A DNA stretch of 64,000 nt, taken from NCBI GenBank assembly GCA_030549495.1, contig JAUIRK010001006.1:827501-891500 (forward strand), read 5' to 3'. Of this stretch, positions 55,356 through 64,000 are shown piece after piece. The DNA comes from Nectonema munidae. Its lineage: Eukaryota; Nematomorpha; Nectonematoida; Nectonematidae. Each line of letters starts with the position of its first letter. The first letter of the stretch is position 1. Below the pieces are notes generated by a model that was not told where the DNA came from, did no database searches, and saw only the letters and a list, made by a program, of their open reading frames with translations. The position numbers and the translations under genes were made by a program.

Positions 55356-56500
55356 ATGGACAAGTTTCTAAAAAGAAAAGGCGATGGGGACAAGAATAAT
55401 TCTACTTCATTTAAAAAACCAGGTTGTATAATGATGATTACTTGAAATTTGGATTTCATTGGACTGGAGATACACAGACTCCTTCACCACTGTGTGTTGT
55501 GTGCGGCCAAACGCTGTCTAATGAATCAATGGTTCCAAGTGAAATGGAAAGACACCTTACTATTAATCATTGTAGCCTTCAAGCTAAAAATGTTGATTAT
55601 TTCCAACGGTTGTTAGAATTAAATGCAACGCAAAGTCAACTATTTAAGAAAAAAATAACTGTATCCGAAAAAGCTCAATTAGCTTCAAATGAGGTGGCAG
55701 AAATTATTGCTCTTAAATCGAGTCTCATGTTCTTGCCGAATCAGTAATCCTACCAGCATGGAAAAAGATGGTGAAAATTATGCTTGGCGATAAGGCCGAA
55801 CAAGAAATTAGCAAGATTCCTCTTTCAAACAATACAATTCAAAGAAGAATTCTTGACTTGTCTGATGATATTGAAGAAAGTGTACCATCCAAATTTCAAA
55901 ATAGTCTGTTTGCTCTTCAAATCGATGAATCCACTGATATCAGTAATCATGCACAGTTAATTGCATTCATACGTGTCATTGATGAAGATGCCATAATTAA
56001 TCAATTTCTATTCTGAAAACAGTTACAACTACAAAGGGTCAAAATATTTTTGATACAATCACGATGTGCCTCGAAAAATATGGCTTACCATGGGATTCAT
56101 GTGTGGGAATATGTACCGATGGAGCACCATCAATGGTTGGTTCTGTTAAAGGTTTTGCAACTTTAGTGGAAACACGGAAGTAAGATGGTTGTCGAAAGGA
56201 AAGCTACTATCTTGAGTAAGAGCTTCATAAAGAACTTTTTATTTTTTTTGAAAATGAAAAACTTGATACATTTTGTAAATACCTTAAAAATGATTTATTC
56301 ATGTCCAAAATAGAGTACTTAAGTGAAATATTTGGACATATTAATAGTCTGAACAGCAATATGCCAGACAGAAATGAAAATATTCTTACGGCGACAGATA
56401 AGTTAATTACTTTTAAGAAAAAAATTACAATATGGAAGAATAGAATGAAGGTAGACGATTTTGATGTTTCCATCAAATCATTGAAGAGTTAAAAGTATGT
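55356..56500 (+). pseudogene. hAT transposase remnant (ZBED5/ZMYM6-like)
   Basis: Starts MDKFLKRKGDGDKNN, then after a frame change YNDDYLKFGFHWTGDTQTPS, a BED-like finger with CVVCGQTLSNESMVPSEMER and HLTINH, TVSEKAQLASNEVAEII, ILPAWKKMVKIMLGDKAEQE, ISKIPLSNNTIQRRILDLSD, FALQIDESTDISNHAQLIAF with the catalytic Asp, GICTDGAPSMVGSVKGF and NSLNSNMPDRNENILTATDK. The order matches ZBED5-type hAT proteins. There are several frame changes, and the dimerisation domain is absent. Confidence 0.82.
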
Positions 56501-56887
56501 CTGTCTCATATTCGCCCACGTATGGCCGCAGTAGTCAAGAAGCACCAGGCACAACTGTTCCACTGACATTCACAATTATTTTTCTATACCCGATACTGAA
56601 TACAGGATACGTTTTATATTCTTGTTTATTTTATCTCTATTAAATTATTTCAAATTAATTATTTTATCTGTTAATTTTTTTATCACTTTTAAATAATTTT
56701 AAATTATTGATGATGAAATTGAAGAAAAAGATAATTACAATGATATTACAATTACAAGATATTAATTTTTATTTTGTTTAAAAATTTTAAATATTTGTTT
56801 CATTTATAAAATAACTGCCTTTCAAAAAATAATTCTTCAAAAAACTAAATAAAATTAAAATATAGCTATTTTTATTGAAATAAGTTG

Positions 56888-57333
56888 TGATATTTGGCAA
56901 AACGTTCATATGCCAAACCGTTTTACGAAAAATAGTCTTATGAAAAAAGCGTAAAAGAGTCTAAAAAATTGAAAAAACGGTTTTATAAAACAATAGTGCT
57001 AATTGATCTGCATAAATAGAGTAAATGGTCTATGGCAAGAATTGTATTATAAAAATAGAGCAAATTTTTAATGGAAAGAATTGTCTTATAAAAATAGGAC
57101 TGGAAGTTTTATAAAAATAATAGAGCGCATTCTCTTATAAAAATAATGGGGCAAATTGAGCATGAGGCAAATCGTCTTATGAAAATTATGAGGCGAATTA
57201 TTTTATGAAAATAATGGGGCAAATTGTTTTATGAAAATAGTTAGGCGAATTGTCCATGAGACAAAATGTCTTATGAAAATAATGGGGCGAATTGTCTTAT
57301 AAAAAGAACGGGCCGAAATGTCTGAGGACCTTT
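56888..57333. mobile_element. Second MITE with 45-bp internal tandem units, inverted
   Basis: The right end inverted reads GGTCCTCAGACATTTCGGCC, as at 51301. Inside are about eight degenerate tandem units built on ATAATGGGGCAAATTG and TTATGAAAAT. The left end is less clear. Confidence 0.6.
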
Positions 57334-57450
57334 TAAAGGATTGCTTAAATATTTGGTCTCCCGTGGTATTTCCAGACCACTAATTTTGAAAATTGCAACA
57401 AGAAAATTTCGCCCCCCCCCCCCCAATAATTTTGAGGATGTGCGCCCCTG
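57327..57450 (+). repeat. 3' end of repeat R1, third copy
   Basis: TTTTAAAGGATTGCTTAAAT, GGTCTCCCGTGGTATTTCCA, a poly-C run at 57412-57423 and the tip GATGTGCGCCCCTG. Confidence 0.7.
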
Positions 57451-57469
57451 TTTCAAAGATATTTGAAAT

Positions 57470-58640
57470 ACTTGTGAGTTTTTCAGAGAGAACAAAGCGA
57501 GATAATAAAGATTTCAGATTTGAAAAGCATGAATGAAGAAAAGCTATCAAAGGTTTATCCGATTGAAAAACTTTGAAAAAAGGTTCGAAATCTGAAAATA
57601 CTGAGTTGAAAAAGGCCAGTTTGGTTTTGTGTAAATTGTCACCAAAGAGATGTTTGCCGTTGTTAGCAGGTTTAGCGTTGGGGAGTTTTTTTTGCAAATT
57701 AACAAAGTTTTCAAACTATCATAAATAGAAATAACTCTTTCGACATGATACGTTTACAGCCCAGAGGACGGGACAATGTTTGATGGGGAACTTGGAGCAG
57801 CCTGTGATTTGAGTGAAATCTGATCTGCGTGCAGGTGAATCATTGAAAAGATAGTAAGTAAATGTCGCGTAAAAACGTATTAATATTCCATGTTGATGAA
57901 TTCATACGCGTTCTCAGAGCGCCATGCAGGACATGAAGTCCACATACTCCTATACTTATGAGTTGCAAATTCAAAAATCGCAAATTAACGTTTGGACCAT
58001 CCATTGAAACTTGCAAAAGATTGTTTGTGAAAATAGGTTTCTAAATAGGATTAATATTTTCCAATATTGACTTGCTGATACATGACCAAGGAAAGGGCTG
58101 TCAAAATATTGTGAGCACACCAAGTCCCTTTTTTCCAGTCATAATATCTCACAAACACACCCAGCTGATTTTTTGAGATACCCTATTCAACGCCTCGTCA
58201 AAGCAAATAACAAAATCCCCACAGCTCTTGATTTTAGTAGTCAAAATATCATTGAAATAAGGACTGAGGCCATAACTGCTGATATATCCACATTTGAAAC
58301 AAGAAGCTAATTTCGAATCTATAAACATCAATTTGAAAGTTTCACTGATGGATGAACAGGAGTTAATCGAAAAATTGGACTGAATCAACAAAAGGAACCC
58401 ATAAAATTTCAGACCTAGTCAAATCTTCTTTGCATACCCCTAGATCTTTTATATTAGAGATTTTAGTTGCAACAGGCGGGGTTTTAAAGTTCACTGATAT
58501 TTCTTCTTGGGCAGAAGCTTGCGAGACTGGGGGAGTACTTTTGGCAAAACTCAAAATAGATGGCTGACCTTGCTTTGCTTCAAAAAGGGTATTATGATTT
58601 TGCTTTTCATATGGGAATTCAGGACGACTCATCCCTTATT
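57470..58640 (-). pseudogene. Transposase-like remnant with SMDGPNVN block
   Basis: On the - strand, through several frames: MSRPEFPYEKQNHNTLFEAK; KTPPVATKISNIKDLGVCKE; SCFKCGYISSYGLSPYFNDI; FVICFDEALNRVSQK; LLQVSMDGPNVNLRFLNL near 58000; the GVCGLHVLHGALRTRM block; and LFNDSPARRSDFTQITGCSK near 57800. FDE and MDGPNVN suggest an RNase-H-like core with a hAT-like layout, but the family is one I know only as an unnamed group in invertebrate genomes. Inactive. Confidence 0.5.
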
Positions 58641-58865
58641 ACCGAGTGAAATAGACTTTTGCAGATCATACAATACGCCTCTCTATTGCTACCTTCTTTT
58701 TTTCGACAGCCAAGATGCAAATTGAGGTTCTATTTTTGGATCTAGCCATAAATTATTAAAAAAGGTCGCTTGAGACATTAAAATTTCGGATTACGGAAAC
58801 AAACACATTATTTTATTTTCTAAAATAAAATTGAAATGTAATAACTAAAACTTAAATAATATTGA

Positions 58866-60045
58866 AAATTAAAATAACAGAAAAAATTGGGAAATAGAAA
58901 ATTTATGGTAAGCCATTGAAATTTCCTGAGATTTTTGAAATTTGGGGCAACCCTGAAGTTGTAAACTTGACCAAGTTTGGCCTCTTATCGCTTCCCTTTT
59001 CCTTTGGTTTAGCTCTTCTGTTGGAAAAATAATGATGACAGTATAATATCTTTCCACACTACGCTTTCTAATTCATTGTTATTTAACCTCTTGATTCTTT
59101 TTTGATTCTCTGTAAGTTTATTAGAGAACAATCTTTCACGCTATTTTTTCTCATGGTTGCAGTAGCTCTAAATCCATATTTTTTAAGATCCGTTAAAAGA
59201 AGAAAAAAATGTCAAAATACAATTAATGTTCAAAAGGATCTTAAATTACTTTGATACAATCTTTAATAACTTTTGTACACAATGGGATCTTTTCATTATC
59301 AGTTTTACCTTGAAATATATAGACATAAAAAGGAATTCCAGATTTTCAAGATAAAACCCACAATTCATAACCGAATTGAATCAGCATTCCATTGATAAAT
59401 TGTTTGTAGCTATGTCTACCAAAATATGGAAGCATTGATTCATCTATAGAAAGGCACTCTTCAAAAACACCAAAGTTCACCAGTTTTTCAACTTTTGTCA
59501 TCTTTCTACTTGAAAGGTTAGAATTATCTGCTACGTGAAGAAAAGATTTAACTTCTAAGAATTCTTTTTCGGAACATCTTATATTATAACCAGATAAAAA
59601 AAATATTCCTAAAAAGTTTTGCAGTTCTTGATATTCTAAGGTAAAAGTAGCATGGTTTTGACATTTTTTGCATATAATAATGTTTGATTCAAAATAAAAT
59701 CAAATATATCTTCAAAAAAAGCGAAAGATTTGCCATTCATTTTGAAGATTCAAATCTGAACATTTTTCTATAACTTTCTGATAACAATTATTCTTTTCTG
59801 TTGGTATAAATTCATAAAAACTTTCTTTTTTACAACTATTATTTTTCGATCTGTAATGCTTTTCATCGCTTTCCGAAATATTATCGTTTTCATAGAACAC
59901 ATCAACTTCGCCACAAATTTCTTCGGGAATACGTTGATTTTCAAAATTATATTCACCAATATCTTCATGTTTTTATTATCATTTGGTGGCCCTGTGAGCA
60001 TTGCATCAAACTTTTCTAATTTAGAAATTTTAATTTGATCAAATG
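58866..60045 (-). pseudogene. piggyBac transposase remnant
   Basis: On the - strand: SFYEFIPTEKNNCYQKVIEK, EDIFDFILNQTLLYAKN near 59690 (piggyBac F-x-x-I-V-x-x-T-N-x-Y-A), FGVFEECLSIDESMLPYFGR near 59450 (L-S-I-D-E-x-M-x-P-F-x-G-R, with the first catalytic Asp), the FGYELWVL region near 59360, and a C-terminal KRPNLVKFTTSGLPQ block at 58985. There are several frame changes. It differs from the piggyBac piece at 44950. Confidence 0.65.
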
Positions 60046-61335
60046 AATCTTGTAAAAATAATTTTTTTGAATATTTTCATTCATATCTAAAAATTTATTG
60101 TATATAATAATTTCACATATAAAGACCAATCACTACATTTGTAGTCGTAAACATAAAAACTGGAAAAAATACCTTAATTTTTCAAGTATAATATTTTTAA
60201 GTAATTTGAAGATTTCTTATACCTTTTTTAAATATTTATATCACTTAACAGTTTGAAAAAAAATAAATGGTAGAATAAAGAAGTAAAGATAACAAGTCAA
60301 AAAGAAAAAATATGTTAAAATTACAAAATATTTTGTAATTAAAAAATAAATATATATAAAAAAAGCTGATATATTTTTATTTATCTTTATTTAAATTTAT
60401 TTATCAAATTTTGAAACTTAGACTTTTTTAATTTCTATATATTTATTTTTTGTGTTACCACTACAATAGCTCTTATAAACTATAGTATTTCAAAGAAGAC
60501 TCCATCAGATATTTTTTTAAGTTTGCAATAATCGTTTTGAAACGACTTCAAGCAAACTAATTAAAGGTTTATATTTTGAAAATATTGATAAAATTCTTAT
60601 AACTTGTTTCAAATGTTATCATAGCATACCTGATTTAAGAGTTGATGGCCAAATGATACTAGAAAAAGTGAAAAAATTTGTCTAATATTTGTGTTATGAT
60701 AATGAAGGTTCAATTTCTCAGGGGGATTGATAGGTTCAAAAAAAGTTATGTTATTTAAAAAAAATTTAATTTGGTTAGCTTGAAATTCCAAATCAAGCTT
60801 TGATAACAGATTGGTTTCAAAAAGAAATGCAAAATGCTTCTGGAGTATGAAAAGAGTCTTGGGCCGGTATGCTTTTTCTTACTCGCAAAAATATAACCCG
60901 CTTCCTCCCACAATAAATTTTTTTGCGCGCGGTTCCCGTTCAACACTTTTACCCGCAAATTTATAAAAGTATTTCTTGTGAAAAACTAACATACACACCA
61001 AAAAACAGCCATACAAATGAAGCTAAACAAAATTTCTTAAACTGAATGATTTATTGAAAAATGAATTTTTATTTACAGAGCTGTTCGGTTAATTCAAGTT
61101 TATATGATCCGTGTCTCTATGAGAGATAATAATTTTGAAATGTCATGTGTCTATTCTTTGGAAGAAGATTAATTCCTATATTTAAAAAATACTATTCTTA
61201 CGATTCGCGGTACATTATTGTTCACATTTTTGATATATTTAAATTAGTAAGATTGGTAATCCCTATAAACACTATTATTAAATATTGTGGGAAAAGATAA
61301 AAGGGTTGATGATAAAACAGAAAAATATTTACTAC
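60046..61335 (-). other. gw: GW182 intron sequence, no gene seen
   Basis: AT-rich; no supported feature. Confidence 0.45.
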
Positions 61336-61542
61336 TTTGCCGGCTTGGCCACTATTGATGGTGTAGTCATAGCTGGATTTAAAATTCCAAACATTAGTCA
61401 AAAGATTGCCATTGTTACTCTGGTTAGGAAAACAAAGGCTATCTGCTGCCGTCCCCGGTTCATTACTGTTGCGCCACACATTCGTGCCGTTATCAAGTTG
61501 AGAGGAAGGCGAATGAGGAGGGCCATTCTTTCCATAAAACGG
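61336..61542 (-). CDS. gw: GW182/TNRC6 N-terminal GW exon
   Basis: Acceptor GTTTTTAG (61543-61550), donor AAA|GTAGTA (61335); 69 codons, phase 0 at both ends. It reads PFYGKNGPPHSPSSQLDNGT, NVWRNSNEPGTAADSLCFPN and QSNNGNLLTNVWNFKSSYDY. NGTNVWRN and LTNVWNFK are Trp motifs of the Argonaute-binding region, and DNGTNVW echoes DNGTSIW in the next exon. The initiator codon and first exons must lie beyond 61542, probably outside the window. An ATG downstream of the acceptor opens the frame but is not the start. Confidence 0.8.
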
Positions 61543-61835
61543 CTAAAAACATGAAATGCTTCAGAAAACACTCGATCTAACAGAAAAATTCTTAAATTGA
61601 AGTAAAATTAGTTGACCAGCTAACATTTATTTTTACCAAGTACTATAAATTGCCTCAGGGTTAGGATTATCTATTTAATCTTACGGTATCGTAATAATGA
61701 AATATTTTGCTAGTTTTGTAGATATATTGCATGGAAATGATTTTCAAGTAAAAACATTTATTAAATAAATCCATTGTGATTCATTCATGGAAAACAAGAT
61801 AAAATGGTAAGTTTTTTAAGCCCTGCTATTTCTTT

Positions 61836-63240
61836 TTCTTTGGGAGCTCTCTTTTTAGGTTCCAACAGAAATCAGCTAACATAGCTGGGCTCCATTTTCC
61901 TTTGTATCTAGTTTCCATCATGCAAATTTGCTGATGGAAGCTTTTTCCGTGTTCATCACTCACATCTGCTGCGTTTTGGGGGAAAAAGGATAGGTGCGAG
62001 TGCAAGAAATGTAATTTCAAGGACATTTTACATCCTAGTTTGTGGTAGGAATCAATTTAGCTTTCAACCAAGATTTCCCTCTGAGATTCTTGATGATTCC
62101 CTAAAAGGTCATTGCAAACATTTTTGAACGAAACCCAGGCATTCAGCTCCTTTTCATCCATTTGTAATTCAAAATGTGATCAAAAAATAGTTTGTGTATT
62201 TGAGGGCCTACAAATATGCCTTCTTTGATTTTCCCACCACTTATTTTGGGGAAAAGTTTTTTCATGATCACAAGGGCTTTTGTGAATTGCTTCATCAACC
62301 CTAGATTTATATGCAAAGGTGGTAAAATAACATTTTCTTTTTTAACTAGCGGTTGATTTATAACATTGTAAAATGTTGGGATAATGCAATCCCTCGGTGG
62401 CCATTCTGTACAAAGATAATGTTCGGCTCTGGTTTGGCTATCCCATTTGCAAAGCACATGAATTTAGTATAACCTGTTTGAAAGCCATTCAAAATTGCAA
62501 CTACTTTTAGATCAGCGCAAATGAGCTATACGTGATCTGTGTATTTGATTTTTTTCAAAATGAAAGCCAAATTTTCCTAAGTTCAATTAAAATTATTGCT
62601 ATAGGAACTGAAGGCAGTTTGTTTCCTGTGTAACAAAACTGCATTTATACTATAGAGAGCCATCGATGAACAACTTCCATTCTGTGGCCTCATACTTTAT
62701 AAGTCTAGAAGCAAGAAGCCGAGTAGACTCTTTGGTAAGTTTAAGGTCCCGAACAAGATCACAAAGGCGAACTTGATTGACAAATAAAGGTTTTTTTCGG
62801 AACAAGCTGGGGCTGATGTGATATATCTTGTGTTTCGGAATCATCAAGTGAGTCCTCGCTTTCAGAAGAGAACGTTAGTGGTGGGTTAGGTACTGGTATA
62901 TGTTCAGAATGGGGTACCGGTTTTATGGCTGAATCCAAATTAGGGTACACTAATCCTTTCTTTCCTTTTTTGTTGCAACCTATACAAAAAAATATATTCT
63001 GTTTTAAATAAACGCAACATAAACTAGAAAATCATAAAAACTAACCATCAATATTAGTGAAGCAAAAGTAAAAATCTGATGAATGATCCTTGGGTTCACG
63101 CCATATCATCGGTACCCCAAAGCCTAAACCTTTTCTTTTACAACAAACCTATGAGGCTAGAGCACTCGAGCATTTAACGCAGCAGATGTGAGGAGCCCAG
63201 TTTTTATCCTGATCTCCAACTTCACACAGAAAAATAACTT
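61836..63240 (-). pseudogene. Unclassified repeat-family protein, broken
   Basis: On the - strand in order: [40 protein letters not shown] and C (a Cys-rich module) at 63220-63060; a presumed 55-70-base intron; GCNKKGKKGLVYPNLDSAIK, PVPHSEHIPVPNPP; RLCDLVRDLKLTKESTRLLA at about 62770; TEWKLFIDGSL; WDSQTRAEHYL at 62445; ILPPLHINLGLMKQFTKAL at 62340; GIFVGPQIHKLFFDHIL; ELNAWVSFKNVCNDLLGNHQ; and LHFLHSHLSFFP...DEHGKSFHQQICMMETRY near 62000. The order of blocks is that of a protein repeated in many arthropod and fish genomes whose transposon class I cannot name. Several frame changes. Confidence 0.6.
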
Positions 63241-63721
63241 TTATAAAGCCTTTTAACTCTCTGAGTGATTCTCCTCCTGTATTTATTGAGAGTTAGCTCC
63301 CCGCAAATGAAACAAATTTATCAGCTAAATTTTAACAATTCCTTGCCATTATTCTCAGTATATTATAAAAAATGTTTCAAAATTCTTAAAAAAAAGTTAG
63401 AAAAAATTTATTTTATGAAAAAAATCAAAGAAAATATGAAAAAAAATAATAATTTCATGTGTAGAAATAGAAATTGTGTTCTAAGTGTAGTATTTTACAA
63501 ATCAGCCATTTAGGCAGAACTGGAGGGTATACGGGAAAAAGCATTATGATTTTCGTATTCTACACAAAATTTGGTATCGGAAAATGATAATCTGGTTGCC
63601 GTATTTTTTTCATCGTCGTTCAGTTTGCTATCCCGATCAAGGTGCAATCACCGATTCCGTTGTTATTCTAATTTAGCCAGAATATAAGCACCTGCTTTCG
63701 AGCTACTTTCATAGCAAGTAA

Positions 63722-64000
63722 AACTCTTAATATACAAGCCCTATCAGGAACATACTGGGTGAAGAAACACAAAGAAACCATTAACAAATGCATATAAAGC
63801 TATAACACGTCCAATCGTAGCCTACGGTTCCACAATATGGGGGCATTAAACAAAACTTTTCAAACTACAAAAACACAGCTCTCCGATTGGGTACAGGTCA
63901 TAAATGTGACAACAGACAACACAAACACTTATCTTACCTCTACAAGACCACATTAACATACACATCTCTACTCTCAAAGCGAAAGCCACCAACCTCCTTC
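63722..64000 (+). pseudogene. LINE reverse transcriptase C-terminal part
   Basis: Over two frames it reads LQALSGTYWVKKHKETINKC, IKAITRPIVAYGSTIWG and, at the window end, LPLQDHINIHISTLKAKAT. These match the thumb/C-terminal region of Jockey/I-type non-LTR reverse transcriptases (Y-K-x-L-x-R-P-x-L-x-Y-x-x-x-W and L-P-x-x-x-H). The catalytic core would be upstream but is not seen, and the copy is broken by stops; it continues off the right edge. Confidence 0.6.

Overview
This is a 64 kb piece of an AT-rich animal genome. It has intron-split genes with GT/AG junctions, very long introns and dense DNA transposons (Helitron, hAT, Tigger/pogo, piggyBac), with no operon or bacterial feature. The transposon mix and the gene content suggest an arthropod, perhaps a crustacean such as a copepod. 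That placement is inference and cannot be proven from the window.

Two host genes are recognisable. (1) On the + strand, the last two exons of a chondroitin synthase / chondroitin GalNAc-transferase family gene (3915-4341 and 12348-12741) join in phase across an 8.0 kb intron. (2) On the - strand, a GW182 (gawky/TNRC6) gene, the Argonaute-binding scaffold of miRNA silencing, has five exons: 61336-61542, 53574-53975, 43609-44213, 31422-31686 and 29390-30663 (the last carries the RRM and stop). Its 5' exons lie beyond the right edge. One short exon between 53.5 and 44.2 kb is implied by codon phase but was not found.

Layout. 1-1900: a Helitron Rep/helicase copy on the - strand. 1901-3260: a hAT remnant. 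3537-22408: Helitron territory. It includes an alternating inverted/tandem array of about 400-bp non-autonomous Helitrons (6158-9066, 9929-11624, 13225-15563) mostly inside or just past the chondroitin-synthase gene, and a second Rep/helicase copy (about 18930-22408) whose 3' terminus matches the short elements, so it is the likely source of their mobility. 15640-17333: a TTF-type hAT. 22696-25497: an element with TAGGG ends and a perfect 8-bp target duplication carrying an unusual transposase-like family. A second deleted copy of that family lies at about 34.1-35.9 kb.

26.9-61.5 kb is the GW182 locus. Its introns hold a hAT with a 9-bp target repeat (31863-34035), two Tigger/pogo elements (38895-41111; 41989-43421 with TA duplication), two piggyBac remnants, three more hAT-like remnants, tRNA-derived SINEs and several MITEs nested in an older dispersed repeat (48.6-53.4 kb). 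61.8-64.0 kb holds a degenerate cysteine-rich repeat family of unknown class and the end of a LINE reverse transcriptase.

The most unusual signal is the Helitron array. Neighbouring copies alternate in orientation and form near-perfect palindromes. An approximately 115-bp mini-element made of two inverted Helitron 3' termini recurs at the 3' ends of array members and also stands alone at 11807-11919. Each array subrepeat also carries a CCAAT box followed by a TATA-like run.
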